Source of the DNA: CAYFJO01 sp964343305
GTDB taxonomy: Bacteria > Planctomycetota > Planctomycetia > Pirellulales > Pirellulaceae
Reading direction: 5' to 3'
Assembly (NCBI GenBank): GCA_964343305.1
Contig: CAYFJO010000011.1
Coordinates: 1-64,000, forward strand
Length of the DNA: 64,000 nucleotides
The notes below the pieces were generated by a model that saw nothing but the letters and a program-made list of their open reading frames with translations, did not search any database and was not told the DNA's origin. A program made the position numbers and the translations under genes. Positions 33,568 to 42,590 of this stretch are shown here, piece after piece. Numbering within the stretch: position 1 is the stretch's first letter; each line of letters starts with the position of its first letter.

Positions 33568-34910
33568 GCGTCAGCCCACTCCCGCGCCGTGCGAACTTCG
33601 ACTTGAGGTTGGATCAGTTCTTTGGGCACCAGACAAGGCCAGTAAGCAAACACGGGTCGAACCGGACTGCGACCGCTCGTGTAACCCGCCAGTCCAGCCG
33701 GTCCGCTGGTGATCAACGGTGCGATTTCCTTTGTGAATCGCTCAACTGCCTCGCGCCGTGCATCGCTTACGGCGATTCGCATCACGACTTCGCCAGTGTA
33801 CTCATCCGACGCGCCGGCTCCGAGCAGTTCCACACTATGATTTTCCAATTCGTAACCCGCACGCTTGACGCGCTCCACAACCATAGCCGCACAGGCAATC
33901 GCTTTTTCTACGCAATCGCCGCCGCGAACCAGGAGTTGTCCGCTGGCGGTAAATCCGTTGCGATACGCCAAGGAAACTTTGTAATTGTCCGGAGCGGCGG
34001 CACCCGTCGCACCTCGAACGGCAACTCGGTCGCTGCCCAAATCGTCAACTTCGACGGAAGTAAGATCGACGTCGACATCAGGCGTCAGGTAATGCGCCGG
34101 GTCACCGATTTCGTAGACAAGTTGCTCGACGACGGTTTGACGATTGACGACCCCGCCAGTTTCGTTTGGTTTCGTGACGATGATCGCCCCGTCCTCGGAC
34201 AACTCGGCAATCGGGTATCCGACGTGGGTCAGGTCTCGCTTTCGCCAGTCGGTGCTGTATCCGCCCGTGACTTGTGCACCGCATTCGATCAAATGTCCGG
34301 CGACCGTCGCGGCAGCGAGACGATCCCAGTCGTCCCAGTTCCAACTGAACTCGTGCATCGCCGGACCCACCGTGAGTGAAGCGTCGGCAACCCGTCCAGT
34401 AATGATGATGCGCGCGCCTTGAGCGAGCAGATTAGTGATTGGTTTCGCACCAAGATATGCGTTCGCGACAACGACCTCGTTGGTCAGTTCCGCAAGCGGC
34501 TGGCCCGTTTCCAGGTTCTGGAATTCACAGCCGTCGTTTTGAAGTTGATCGAGAATCGGCAAGATGTCGTCGCCGTGAATGACTCCGATGGACTGATCGG
34601 CCAGATCTTCGTCGCCCAATACGCAGCCGATCGCTCTGGCACACGCGACTGGATTCACGCCGCCTGCATTGGTGACGACTCTTAATTGAGCCTGTTCTTT
34701 GAGCGCCGGAAGCAAGCTTTGCGTCACGCCAACAAAGTCGCGGGCAAAACCAGCGTCGGGATTCTTCACACGACTGGCTGCAAGAATCGACATCGTCAGT
34801 TCGGCGAGGTATTCGAGCGTCAGGTAATCGACCTCGGCGTTTTCGACGAGCAGACGCGGGGCGTCGACGTTGTCGCCCAGAAAGCCGGCCGCGTTGGCGA
34901 TTCGGATCAT
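33564..34910 (-). CDS. AtuA-like protein (DUF1446), N-terminal portion
   Basis: A 448-residue protein started at MIRIANAAGFLGDN (ATG 34910); the frame runs on to 34949, into an AT-rich repeat. The DUF1446/AtuA features are LLVENAEVDYLTLEYLAELT, GVIHGDDILPIL, RIIITGRVADASLTVGPAMH and GGYSTDWRKRDLTHVGYPIA. AtuA of Pseudomonas lies in the acyclic-terpene (geraniol/citronellol) utilisation operon but its reaction is not established. In that organism AtuA is one longer protein; here the C-terminal domain is a separate overlapping gene. It follows the carboxyltransferase gene after 140 bp of repeat-bearing sequence. Confidence 0.87.
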   Translation of the reverse strand: MIRIANAAGFLGDNVDAPRLLVENAEVDYLTLEYLAELTMSILAASRVKNPDAGFARDFVGVTQSLLPALKEQAQLRVVTNAGGVNPVACARAIGCVLGDEDLADQSIGVIHGDDILPILDQLQNDGCEFQNLETGQPLAELTNEVVVANAYLGAKPITNLLAQGARIIITGRVADASLTVGPAMHEFSWNWDDWDRLAAATVAGHLIECGAQVTGGYSTDWRKRDLTHVGYPIAELSEDGAIIVTKPNETGGVVNRQTVVEQLVYEIGDPAHYLTPDVDVDLTSVEVDDLGSDRVAVRGATGAAAPDNYKVSLAYRNGFTASGQLLVRGGDCVEKAIACAAMVVERVKRAGYELENHSVELLGAGASDEYTGEVVMRIAVSDARREAVERFTKEIAPLITSGPAGLAGYTSGRSPVRPVFAYWPCLVPKELIQPQVEVRTAREWADA

Positions 34911-34926
34911 TGATTTGGTAAGTTCC

Positions 34927-35040
34927 AAATGACAAGCATCAAATAACAAACAAATTCCAAATCCAAAATCTCAATAGGCGATTTTGAATTTGAGATTTGG
35001 AGTTTGTTTGTGATTTGTTATTTGGATCTTGTTATTTCAA
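34927..35040. repeat. AT-rich inverted repeat
   Basis: Left arm elements AAATAACAAACAAATTCC and AAATCTCAA are answered on the right by TTTGAGATTTGG, GTTTGTTTG and TTTGTTATTTGG. The stem is long but imperfect. It fills most of the 140-bp gap between the carboxyltransferase and AtuA-like genes, and is much more AT-rich than its surroundings. Confidence 0.6.
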
Positions 35041-35050
35041 ACCTCAAACC

Positions 35051-36676
35051 TCAAACTTGATAAACGCCGAGTCGGAACGGTTCGTCGGATGCGTGGCGAG
35101 TTACGATTTCCAGCGACGAGATCAACGTGTTGCGAGTTTCCGACGGATCGATGATGGCGTCGACCCAGCCGCGGGCCGCTCCGTAGCGAACGTCCATTTG
35201 CTGGTCGTAGTCGCCCGTTACTTTGTCACGCAGTTCGGCAAGTTCCGCGGCGTCGACTTCGTGACCCTGTCGCTGGAGGCTTTTGACGGTGATGTCCAAC
35301 AGTGTTGACGTTGCTTGGCCGCTGCCCATCACCGCACAGCGGGCGTTGGGCCAGGCGAAAATTAAACGCGGGTCAAATGCTTTGCCGCACAGCGCGTAGT
35401 TGCCTGCTCCGAACGAACCGCCGATGATCATCGTGATCTTGGGGACACGGCTGTTGCTGACGGCGTTGACCAGCTTTGCGCCGGCTTTGATGATGCCTGC
35501 CCGTTCGGCGTCGCGGCCGACCATGAAACCGTTGACATCCTGCAGGAAAATGATGGGCAGCCACTCTTGGTTGCAGCTCATCACGAAGCGGGCGGCTTTC
35601 TCCGCGCTGTCGACGTACATCACGCCGCTCAGTTGATAATGGCCGTCGGCATCTTGGACCCGGTGGTGTTGATTCGCAACGATGCCCACCGGGAAGCCGC
35701 CGATCCGCGCCGTGCCACAGACGACCGTCTTGCCGTACTCCGCCTTGTGTTCGTCAAAGCTTTCGGCGTCGACGATACACGTGATGATGTCGCGCACGTC
35801 GTGTTCTTTGGCCGGGTCGGGATCAATTCGTTCGAAGAGTTCTGTCGTGGGGAATTCTGGTTCGACCGACTCAAGTCGCGCGAAGGGCTGGACGGGTGTG
35901 GCGGAATCTGGCCGGCCGCTTCCGACGAGCCGACGGACTCGGTCGAGGCACGCTTGGTCATCTCTTTCGCGAAAATCGATCGTACCGCTCATCGTTGCGT
36001 GCATCTCGGCACCGCCAAGTTCGTCGCTCGTGACGTCCTGGCCGATCGCACTTTTGACGAGTGCCGGACCGGCAAGGTACAGTCCCGAACCTTCCGTCAT
36101 CAATAGCTTGTCACATAGCACCGGCAGGTATCCACCGCCCGCAACGCAGTTGCCCATGATGGCCGCGATCTGTCCGATGCCGGCGGCGGAGATTACCGCG
36201 TTGTTGCGGAAGATACGACCGAAATCGTCTTCGTCAGGAAACACGTCTTCCTGGAGTGGGAGGAAAACGCCCGCCGAATCAACGATGTAAATGAGTGGCA
36301 GTCGATTCGTGAAGGCGATCCGCTGGGCTCGCAAAACCTTCTTCGTTGTTGCAGGGAAAAATGCACCTGCTTTCACTGTAGCGTCATTGGCGATGATCAT
36401 GTGCCGGCGTCCTTGGACGATTCCGACGCCTGTGACAACACCAGCAGCCGGTGCGCCGCCCCACTCTTCGTACATCCCACTGGCGGCCCACAAGCCGACC
36501 TCAAGAAACGGCGTGTCCGGATCAAGCAATTGGTCGACCCGCTCGCGTGCGGTCAGCCGCCCCTTGGCATGTTGCCGCTCGATCGCCGAGGCTCCACCGC
36601 CTTGCATAATCTGCGCTGCTTCTCGCGCGAGGGCCTGCGTTAAGTGTCGCAAAGAACCGTTTTTTTGGGTGGTCAT
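35051..36676 (-). CDS. Biotin-dependent acyl-CoA carboxylase, carboxyltransferase beta subunit
   Basis: A 541-residue carboxyltransferase. The N-domain has KGRLTARERVDQLLDPDTPF (about 44-63) and GGAPAAGVVTGVGIVQGR. The C-domain has IGGFPVGIVANQHHR (about 320), FLQDVNGFMVGRDAERAGII (about 393-412) and MIIGGSFGAGNYALCGKAFD. These match methylcrotonyl-CoA, geranyl-CoA and propionyl-CoA carboxylase beta subunits. The neighbouring AtuA genes and hydratase point to the MccB/AtuC type (branched acyl-CoA). The biotin-carboxylase/biotin-carrier subunit needed for catalysis is not in the window. It is first in its cluster, preceded by a gap with an 87-bp repeat element. Confidence 0.9.
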   Translation of the reverse strand: MTTQKNGSLRHLTQALAREAAQIMQGGGASAIERQHAKGRLTARERVDQLLDPDTPFLEVGLWAASGMYEEWGGAPAAGVVTGVGIVQGRRHMIIANDATVKAGAFFPATTKKVLRAQRIAFTNRLPLIYIVDSAGVFLPLQEDVFPDEDDFGRIFRNNAVISAAGIGQIAAIMGNCVAGGGYLPVLCDKLLMTEGSGLYLAGPALVKSAIGQDVTSDELGGAEMHATMSGTIDFRERDDQACLDRVRRLVGSGRPDSATPVQPFARLESVEPEFPTTELFERIDPDPAKEHDVRDIITCIVDAESFDEHKAEYGKTVVCGTARIGGFPVGIVANQHHRVQDADGHYQLSGVMYVDSAEKAARFVMSCNQEWLPIIFLQDVNGFMVGRDAERAGIIKAGAKLVNAVSNSRVPKITMIIGGSFGAGNYALCGKAFDPRLIFAWPNARCAVMGSGQATSTLLDITVKSLQRQGHEVDAAELAELRDKVTGDYDQQMDVRYGAARGWVDAIIDPSETRNTLISSLEIVTRHASDEPFRLGVYQV

Positions 36677-36786
36677 GCCTGAATTCTATCGCGATGACCG
36701 ATTTTGGGCGAGATTCGATTTTGCCACGGACCATTTCATTGCCTTTCTCGCAACCGTCCGTAAAGTTGGAATAACAACTTTTCTAC

Positions 36787-36873
36787 ATGGTTCACAAAAA
36801 GGGGTCAGGTACCTTTGTGCCAAGCACCCTTTGGGCCGTTCCGGCAAAGGTACCTGACCCCTTTTTGAACCAT
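36787..36873. repeat. 87-bp palindromic element, family C copy 2
   Basis: Begins ATGGTTCACAAAAAGGGGTC and ends GACCCCTTTTTGAACCAT; the interior GCACCCTTTGGGCCGTTCC is the reverse complement of the corresponding part of the copy at 5143-5226. It lies 41 bp before the start of the secreted-protein gene at 36914. Confidence 0.85.
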
Positions 36874-36913
36874 GTCAACTTTTCTCTTCTCTTTTCTAGC
36901 CGGGAGACATTCG

Positions 36914-37600
36914 ATGAAGGTCCACACCATCTGTACCGCTGCGCTCGCAGTTCTCGTCTCAGGTGTCGCTGCAAACGCTCAGTACGACAGCACGCCCATC
37001 TACTCGTCAGGTCCAAACTCGTTTCAATCGCACGCGTCTACCGCACAAGAAGGCATTCTGCGCGGCCAGGCCCAGTTGATCGCAAGCGCCGGTCGATACA
37101 ATCACGACACTTCACTGGCTGAAATCAATCATGAAGACGCGATGACCAAGTATTACGAAAACGAAAAGCTGAAAGTGAACGCGTACTTTGAGCGACGCAA
37201 GCAAAATCGCGACGCGCGACGCGCCGAACGTGGACCTCGTCCGACGAGTCAAGAGATCGCTCGCTATGCCCGGCTACGCGCGCCCAAAGGGCTGAATAAA
37301 TCGCAATACGAACCAGAGTTGAAACAAGTCTACTGGCCGGACGTGCTGCGAACGGATGTCTTTGCCAGCGAACGCAACATGATCGATCGCTTGGTTGCCG
37401 AGCGGTCGTTTCAAGATGGCGGCATCGGCAGCATCGAACATCGCATGATCAAACAACTGTCGAACAAAATGAAGGCCAAGCTGAAGACGCAAATCGATTT
37501 CCTCAGTCCCGCGGAATACGTTTTGGCCAAGCAGTACATCACGGGAATCGAGGTCGAGTTTCAGTCGACCGTGCTATCTTCCAGCGTTGCTGAGAATTAA
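36914..37600 (+). CDS. Secreted protein of unknown function
   Basis: A 228-residue protein started at MKVHTICTAALAVLV (ATG 36914, GGGAG 7-8 nt upstream) with a signal peptide ending near AANAQ. The mature part is highly basic and helical (KYYENEKLKVNAYFERRKQN, RRAERGPRPTSQEIARY), followed by LKQVYWPDVLRTDVFASERN and a final helix-rich stretch. No enzyme motif is visible. Its upstream region carries a family C repeat. It may be a small periplasmic scaffold; I do not assign a role. Confidence 0.6.
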   Translation: MKVHTICTAALAVLVSGVAANAQYDSTPIYSSGPNSFQSHASTAQEGILRGQAQLIASAGRYNHDTSLAEINHEDAMTKYYENEKLKVNAYFERRKQNRDARRAERGPRPTSQEIARYARLRAPKGLNKSQYEPELKQVYWPDVLRTDVFASERNMIDRLVAERSFQDGGIGSIEHRMIKQLSNKMKAKLKTQIDFLSPAEYVLAKQYITGIEVEFQSTVLSSSVAEN

Positions 37601-37611
37601 CTCTCCGGCTC

Positions 37612-37638
37612 GTGGGACGGATTGGCGATCCGCCCCAC
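37612..37638. repeat. Degenerate family B palindrome
   Basis: GTGGGACGGATTGGCGATCCG then CCCCAC form an imperfect palindrome related to the GGACGGATTGGCAATCCGTCC unit. It lies just after the stop codon of the secreted-protein gene. Confidence 0.5.
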
Positions 37639-37789
37639 TTCTTCTGGGTTCGTCGCGGTTCGAATCCATGTCAGTGTGATGAGCAAGACGGCAATTGAAG
37701 TTTTCTGTTGCCAGGTCATTTCGACTTGAGACTATCTGGATGGGTGAACCAGGGCAAGCCACGACGCCTTGACGAATCATTCAAGGAAG

Positions 37790-38236
37790 ATGATCATTTC
37801 GATCTCAGCGAAAGGGCCCAAAACGGTGGCTAAGAAACCTAAGAAGAAAGATGAGATTCAAGCTGCGGGCGGAGTGGTTTGGGAAGGCAAGCCTTGGAAT
37901 TCGCGCGTGTTGTTGATCTATCGGCACGGGCATCGAGATTGGTGTTTGCCTAAGGGCAAGCTGGATGCGGGCGAAACATCCGAAGAAGCGGCGATTCGCG
38001 AAATTCACGAGGAAACAGGGTACAAAGTCGAATTGCTCGACTTGGCGGGCGAAATTCATTACGAAGTCAAAGGGCGCCCCAAAGTTGTGCGATTTTGGCA
38101 CACGAAGGTGGTGAACAACTCGGGCTTTGAAGAGAACAACGAAGTGGAGAAGATCGAGTGGTTTGAACTAAATAATGCGCTCGAGCGAATGGACTACGAG
38201 ACAGAGAAGTCACTCCTTCGCCGGACGGATGACTAA
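37790..38236 (+). CDS. NUDIX hydrolase
   Basis: A protein of 148 residues from ATG 37790, or 136 from GTG 37826, which has AAAGGG 9 nt upstream and may be the better start. The N-terminus is Lys-rich (AKKPKKKDEIQAAGGVVW). The NUDIX box is complete: GKLDAGETSEEAAIREIHEE then TGY, giving GX5EX7REUXEEXGU with the metal-binding Glu residues. The strand RVLLIYRHGHRDWCLPKGK leads into it. NUDIX enzymes hydrolyse nucleoside diphosphates linked to other moieties. The overall pattern resembles short diadenosine-polyphosphate-type members, but substrate cannot be set from sequence. It is convergent with the FadL-type gene. Confidence 0.88.
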   Translation: MIISISAKGPKTVAKKPKKKDEIQAAGGVVWEGKPWNSRVLLIYRHGHRDWCLPKGKLDAGETSEEAAIREIHEETGYKVELLDLAGEIHYEVKGRPKVVRFWHTKVVNNSGFEENNEVEKIEWFELNNALERMDYETEKSLLRRTDD

Positions 38237-38266
38237 GTTCAGAGCGATATTCCAACAACATCCTGG

Positions 38267-39514
38267 CTAGTATCGTACTGTTACACCCATGCTCATGATG
38301 TGTGCAGATGAACGCAACACAACCGTCCCACCACCAGGGATTGGACCAGAGATCTGATCGTCAACAATCCAGGAATAGGCTGTGTTCATGGAGACAAATT
38401 CGTTCAATCGAATCGAGGCACCCATGTTGATCATATGCTGATAAAACAGCGGGGAGGCGATATTGAAAAATGCCTCGGCGGACTGAATGGGGCTTTGATG
38501 AAAGTTGTAGCCAGCACGCAACGTCAAGCGTTCGTTCATCTGGTACTGAGCCCCGGTGCTGACGGCGAAGACGCTTGACCAGCCAAGTCCTGTAAGGGCG
38601 CTTGCGCCAGGCACACCCGCAAAGCCTTGGGCGTCACCAAAGCCATCTGTCGCATCGTAGTTAAAGTAACGAACGTCCGTTGCAAAGACCCAATTCTGCA
38701 TGCCGTTGTACGCCAATCCTAATGAAACGACCATCGGCAAATCAAATTTCTTCTTTACCGTGCCGCCCGCAGTCGTAAAGTATCGGAACTCTTCCATCCA
38801 CTGCGGGCTCTTGACCGACGCACCTAGATGCCAACCGTTGTCGCCAATGAAATAGATGCCAGCTTGGGCACCACCACCCCAATGGACGCGTGTACCACGA
38901 GTGGAAGGGAACGCGGGGCCGGCCGGAGCGGTGAATGCCATTGGATCAATCCACAACGTGCCCATGGTGATCGTGGGACCAAAACCAATCGACAATTGGT
39001 CTGTCATCGCGATCGACATCGTGGGTGCCAATTGCAAGAATTGTGCTTCGCTATAAATAGGCCCAACGATTGGCGATGGCGCATTTTGTAGTGGGTTAGC
39101 AGGATTTGCCGGCATGCTTTGCTTGAATCCAGCCACCGCCAATAGCCCGAGGCCATACGTGACGCGAGGATTGGTCTCGGAATGATGAATCCAGCCGATA
39201 TTTGGAATCGGAACGACGCCAGATTCGGCCTGTGTTCCAGGAGCCCCCACAGCACGGAACTCTAAATCCGCCATTAACAAGTCCATCCCGAAGGACAACT
39301 CGGATGTGGGCAATGCGCTCGTCGTTGCCGGATTCCAATAGATGGCGCCGATCCCGTCGATCGGCGCGGCCGTTGAAACGCCACCCATCGATCGGTTGAC
39401 GGTGCCGACGACTGGCAACATCACTCCTGCGGCGTGTACGGACTGTTGGAGTAATAAGGTGAAAGCGACGCAAGTCCAGAGCGCATGAAAGGCACGAATC
39501 CGTTGGCGTGACAT
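38267..39514 (-). CDS. OmpP1/FadL/TodX-family outer-membrane transporter
   Basis: A 415-residue protein started at MSRQRIRAFHALW (ATG 39514, AGGAG 7 nt upstream), with a signal peptide ending near SVHAAG. The mature N-terminus MLPVVGTVNRSMGGVSTAAP and DGIGAIYWNPA fit the FadL hatch region (GxGxAxxGxAxxA then NPA). The rest is a series of amphipathic strands with an aromatic C-terminal end (SSAHIMSMGVTVRY), as expected for a beta-barrel ending in an aromatic residue. FadL-type porins admit hydrophobic substrates such as fatty acids or aromatics. The acyl-CoA cluster at 32-37 kb would suit such a transporter, but they are not in one operon. Confidence 0.83.
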   Translation of the reverse strand: MSRQRIRAFHALWTCVAFTLLLQQSVHAAGVMLPVVGTVNRSMGGVSTAAPIDGIGAIYWNPATTSALPTSELSFGMDLLMADLEFRAVGAPGTQAESGVVPIPNIGWIHHSETNPRVTYGLGLLAVAGFKQSMPANPANPLQNAPSPIVGPIYSEAQFLQLAPTMSIAMTDQLSIGFGPTITMGTLWIDPMAFTAPAGPAFPSTRGTRVHWGGGAQAGIYFIGDNGWHLGASVKSPQWMEEFRYFTTAGGTVKKKFDLPMVVSLGLAYNGMQNWVFATDVRYFNYDATDGFGDAQGFAGVPGASALTGLGWSSVFAVSTGAQYQMNERLTLRAGYNFHQSPIQSAEAFFNIASPLFYQHMINMGASIRLNEFVSMNTAYSWIVDDQISGPIPGGGTVVLRSSAHIMSMGVTVRY

Positions 39515-39685
39515 GACGAGTCTCCTACTTGGAATGATTTGTCCGATTGTGGCGATAGTTCTAAATGGCATCGACACGCTGACAAGGAATCAGCCGGTTG
39601 AACCCTGGCTCCCCCCTTGAATTGCCCGCGCGGTGTCCGGTTGTGCCAAATACCCACGCAATGCGGGTCCCATCGACATTGACGA

Positions 39686-40702
39686 TCAGTCCGCGAGATC
39701 TAATTTGCCCAATAATTCCGCGAATCGCGGATCGTCACGAAGGGGATCGAACAAGGGATTTGCGTTGAGCCAGAAAAGGGTCCCCGCCCGTTCTTCCAAG
39801 GTGCGGCTCAGACATTCAAACGCCTGATCGTGTTCGTCAAGAGCGATGTGAACACGTGCCGCTTCAAAGTCGGCCTGCGAGTTGCCCTGTCGCGACATTT
39901 GCTGCAATTCCGCGAGCAATTTGCGCGCGGCATCCGTGTCCCCCGATTTCGCCTTGGTCCATGCGTGGCCGCCGGTTGCCACGATGCGCATGGCCTGGCA
40001 GCGATCGAAAGCTTCGTCGGCCTCGTCAAAACGCCCGGCCTCGACCAGCGCCCATCCGAGCGTAATGTTGCACAATGGATTCCCTGGATCGAGTTCCAGC
40101 GCGGATTGAATTGCGTCGATCGCCTGGTCGTAATTTCGCTGCATGAAGTGAACCAGCGCCATCGCTCCATGGATTGTCGGGGCGACCGGATCGAGCTGGG
40201 CAGCCCATTGAGCTTGTCCCATCGCCTCGTCGAAACGCCGCTTGGGCAACAGCACGAAAATGGCATACCAATCGGCCAACCCCGCATGTGCCGCCGCGTA
40301 ATCGGGATCGATGTCGAGCGCTTGTTTGAAACTCTCTACCGCCAAGTGAATCGCATCGGGAGTCCGTTTCTTCCAGTGAAACCGGCCCCGCAAAAAATGG
40401 TTGTAGGCGTCGGTGTTTTCCGTTGGCCGCGGTGCAATCTGCTGGGTCTTGCGCCCGCCGATCGTCATTTCCAAGGCGTTAACGATCGTTTGCGTGATCT
40501 CATCCTGCAGGGCAAAGACGTCTTTGGCAACTTCCGCCGGCAGAAACTTCATCGCCACCGACCGCCGCAGCCGCGTGTCCTCCGCCTTATAAACGACGCC
40601 CATCCCGCCAGCACCGATCTTGTCGGTAATTCGATAATGTAAGACCGTTTGGCCGATCACGTCAGTTTTGTTTTGATGAGAAGAGGGCGAAAGTGGCCAC
40701 AC
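39686..40702 (-). CDS. Protein-kinase N-lobe fused to TPR domain, kinase core deleted
   Basis: A 338-residue protein with a GTG start at 40702 (another GTG at 40660 is possible). It opens with a Ser/Thr kinase N-lobe: ITDKIGAGGMGVVYKAEDTR (P-loop, about 25-44) and SVAMKFLPAEVAK with the ATP-binding Lys52. At about residue 60 it jumps directly to DVFALQDEITQTIVNALEMT, which normally lies after the kinase domain in kinase-TPR fusions. The catalytic HRD and DFG regions are absent, so it cannot be an active kinase. The rest (about 90-330) is TPR-like (DPDYAAAHAGLADWY, ALELDPGNPLCNITLGWALV). An in-frame deletion is the simplest explanation. It starts 4 bp after the upstream gene stop. It may persist as a TPR protein. 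Confidence 0.75.
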   Translation of the reverse strand: MWPLSPSSHQNKTDVIGQTVLHYRITDKIGAGGMGVVYKAEDTRLRRSVAMKFLPAEVAKDVFALQDEITQTIVNALEMTIGGRKTQQIAPRPTENTDAYNHFLRGRFHWKKRTPDAIHLAVESFKQALDIDPDYAAAHAGLADWYAIFVLLPKRRFDEAMGQAQWAAQLDPVAPTIHGAMALVHFMQRNYDQAIDAIQSALELDPGNPLCNITLGWALVEAGRFDEADEAFDRCQAMRIVATGGHAWTKAKSGDTDAARKLLAELQQMSRQGNSQADFEAARVHIALDEHDQAFECLSRTLEERAGTLFWLNANPLFDPLRDDPRFAELLGKLDLAD

Positions 40703-40705
40703 TAC

Positions 40706-41845
40706 TTATTTTGCAGCGAGCCATTTTTCCCACTTGGCAAAGGCAGCTTTACGTTTTTCCTCTTGCGCGAATCCGCAAGTGTAGACTTCATACAACATCA
40801 TGCTCGATTTGCGTAACAGATCGAAGCCGTAATCCTTGTGCTTTTGGCCCGTCAAGTGGATCATCGCCACGAGCGCCACGTCACGCACCTGAACACGAAT
40901 CGGGTCCTTGAATCGACCGTTGTGCCAGGAGTGGCAAACCGTTTTGTTGTCCATCAGTCCTTGTAAGAGTTCTTGATGCTCTTTACCACCAAACTTGCTG
41001 ACGGTCAGGATCGCATAGGGGATCGACGAAGTTGACATGTTCTTTTGTTTCAGCAAATTAAGGGCTAACGAAAGACCGACATCGTTCATGTTATAGCGCA
41101 ACGCCAAAAACAAACCGTTGCGGGCCAACAGATGATTGTTGCTTTGTCGCTGGAGAAACACAGTCAACAGCTTCCGTGTGATGGGCGAGCGATCGTCGTC
41201 TGTGAACGCCTTCTGAGCGACGGCTTGGTTCAACAAATTGTAGAACTGGTATCCGAGCGAAGTCTCCAATTTCACATTTTCGTCCGAACCGATGAACAAC
41301 AACGTCGCCAGACTCTGCGGCTTGACACTCTCGCGATCGGCGCCGGGAACCGACGTGCTGATGAACGACTGGATGCGGAGTGTCATGGAACCGACAACCT
41401 TTGCGGGCCCCGATTCATAATCACTGAGCAGCGCCGGCTCGGCTCGCACCATTTCCGCAAACAAAGTGCGTGAAAGGCGATCGGACCCGATTAACGATTG
41501 AAACTTCGTCCAACCAGGCAAATCGTGCTCGTGTTTGCCTTCGACGTCGTTGATGAATGCCGTCAAACGTTTGTCGAGATCCGTTTTGGCGATGATGACG
41601 AGCAGTTTGTCGGCACGCAGCCGTATTTCGAGGTCCGCGTGTTCCAATGCTTGTTCCAGCGCCGGTTGGGCCGTCAGTCCGTGCCGAACCAATTCGCGAG
41701 CCGCCTCTTCGCGCGTGGCAAACGAATCGTCGCCAAGACGCTGGATCAACTCGGCGAGGTCGCTCTGAATTGGTTGCGCGATTTCACTGGCACGGCTGAT
41801 CATGGAATAACCAATCAGCACGAGTGCGACGGAATAGATTTTCAT
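40706..41845 (-). CDS. Secreted protein with HEAT-like repeats
   Basis: A 379-residue protein started at MKIYSVALVLIGYSMIS (ATG 41845), which places a signal peptide first; the frame is open to 41911. After ISRASE the mature protein has LGDDSFATREEAARELVRHG and ADLEIRLRADKLLVIIAKTD, resembling HEAT-like repeats. A conserved sub-region LLTVFLQRQSNNHLLARN lies in the middle, and the end is basic (EEKRKAAFAKWEKWLAAK). No catalytic motif is visible. It ends 4 bp before the truncated kinase-TPR gene and could share its transcript. Function unknown. Confidence 0.6.
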   Translation of the reverse strand: MKIYSVALVLIGYSMISRASEIAQPIQSDLAELIQRLGDDSFATREEAARELVRHGLTAQPALEQALEHADLEIRLRADKLLVIIAKTDLDKRLTAFINDVEGKHEHDLPGWTKFQSLIGSDRLSRTLFAEMVRAEPALLSDYESGPAKVVGSMTLRIQSFISTSVPGADRESVKPQSLATLLFIGSDENVKLETSLGYQFYNLLNQAVAQKAFTDDDRSPITRKLLTVFLQRQSNNHLLARNGLFLALRYNMNDVGLSLALNLLKQKNMSTSSIPYAILTVSKFGGKEHQELLQGLMDNKTVCHSWHNGRFKDPIRVQVRDVALVAMIHLTGQKHKDYGFDLLRKSSMMLYEVYTCGFAQEEKRKAAFAKWEKWLAAK

Positions 41846-41948
41846 AGAGACATCCAAATCTGACATCCCGTGGTCGGGACCTGGCGAAGAAGGATTACAA
41901 GGGTCCTTCATTATAGGAGGAAGAGTTCGAGATTGGTAAGCGATTACT

Positions 41949-42458
41949 TTGGCCCGCGACGGGCCAAAAGTTGAGTTTTACACGGAGTATACCAACCTTT
42001 ATCAGTCTTCCGATTGGCTATCGAACTTTTCGTACATATGGAGTTGGAGCCGGTTTAGGTTACTGAGATACTATCGGGCAAGTAGTTATATCCAAGAATG
42101 TGCGAACAGTTTCCAGGCTAATGCAGAAGGATGGTTGGCATGCCAACGAGCACTACTCAACATCAGCGAGATTTGCAAAGAAAACGACGTACGGTTTTGC
42201 GTGGTGATGTTTCCGTTTTTTCATCAGCTAAATGGTAAATACCCTTTTCAGCATATCCACACAACGGTCACCGATTTCTGCAGATCGCACAAAATCATCG
42301 TACTCGATCTTCGTCACAGCTTTGAAGGATACGAAGGACCCGAATTATGGGTACATCCTACCGATCAACACCCGAACGAAATCGCGCATGACATTGCTGC
42401 ACGGGAAATCGCGAAGTTTTTGAATGAACATGCTCAAGAGTTGCTCAACCGTAGCTAA
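41949..42458 (+). pseudogene. C-terminal fragment of an SGNH-hydrolase-like protein
   Basis: An ORF of 169 codons with a TTG start and no good ribosome site. The C-terminal part reads FCVVMFPFFHQLNGKYPFQH, then IIVLDLRHSFEGYEGPELWV and HPTDQHPNEIAHDIAAREIA; the HPNxxAH segment resembles the catalytic Asp/His end of SGNH/GDSL hydrolases. The N-terminal GDSxxxG block expected for such an enzyme is missing, so this is probably a truncated remnant. Base composition is more AT-rich than its neighbours and the next gene is a broken transposase, which suggests an inserted and decayed segment. Confidence 0.5.
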
Positions 42459-42590
42459 TTGAATTATGCTACGTTCGAATATAGCTCTATCTCGTTGAGA
42501 CACGCTAGGCATTGTCGGAAAACAGATACCTAAGTCGCGAGGCGATTGTTCACTCTTTGCGTTTTCATTGCTTGCAAGGAGAGCGCACGG

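Noticed and set aside
37651..37662. GGTTCGAATCC, resembling a tRNA T-loop
   Set aside because: Flanking bases do not form the T-stem and there is no acceptor or anticodon arm nearby.
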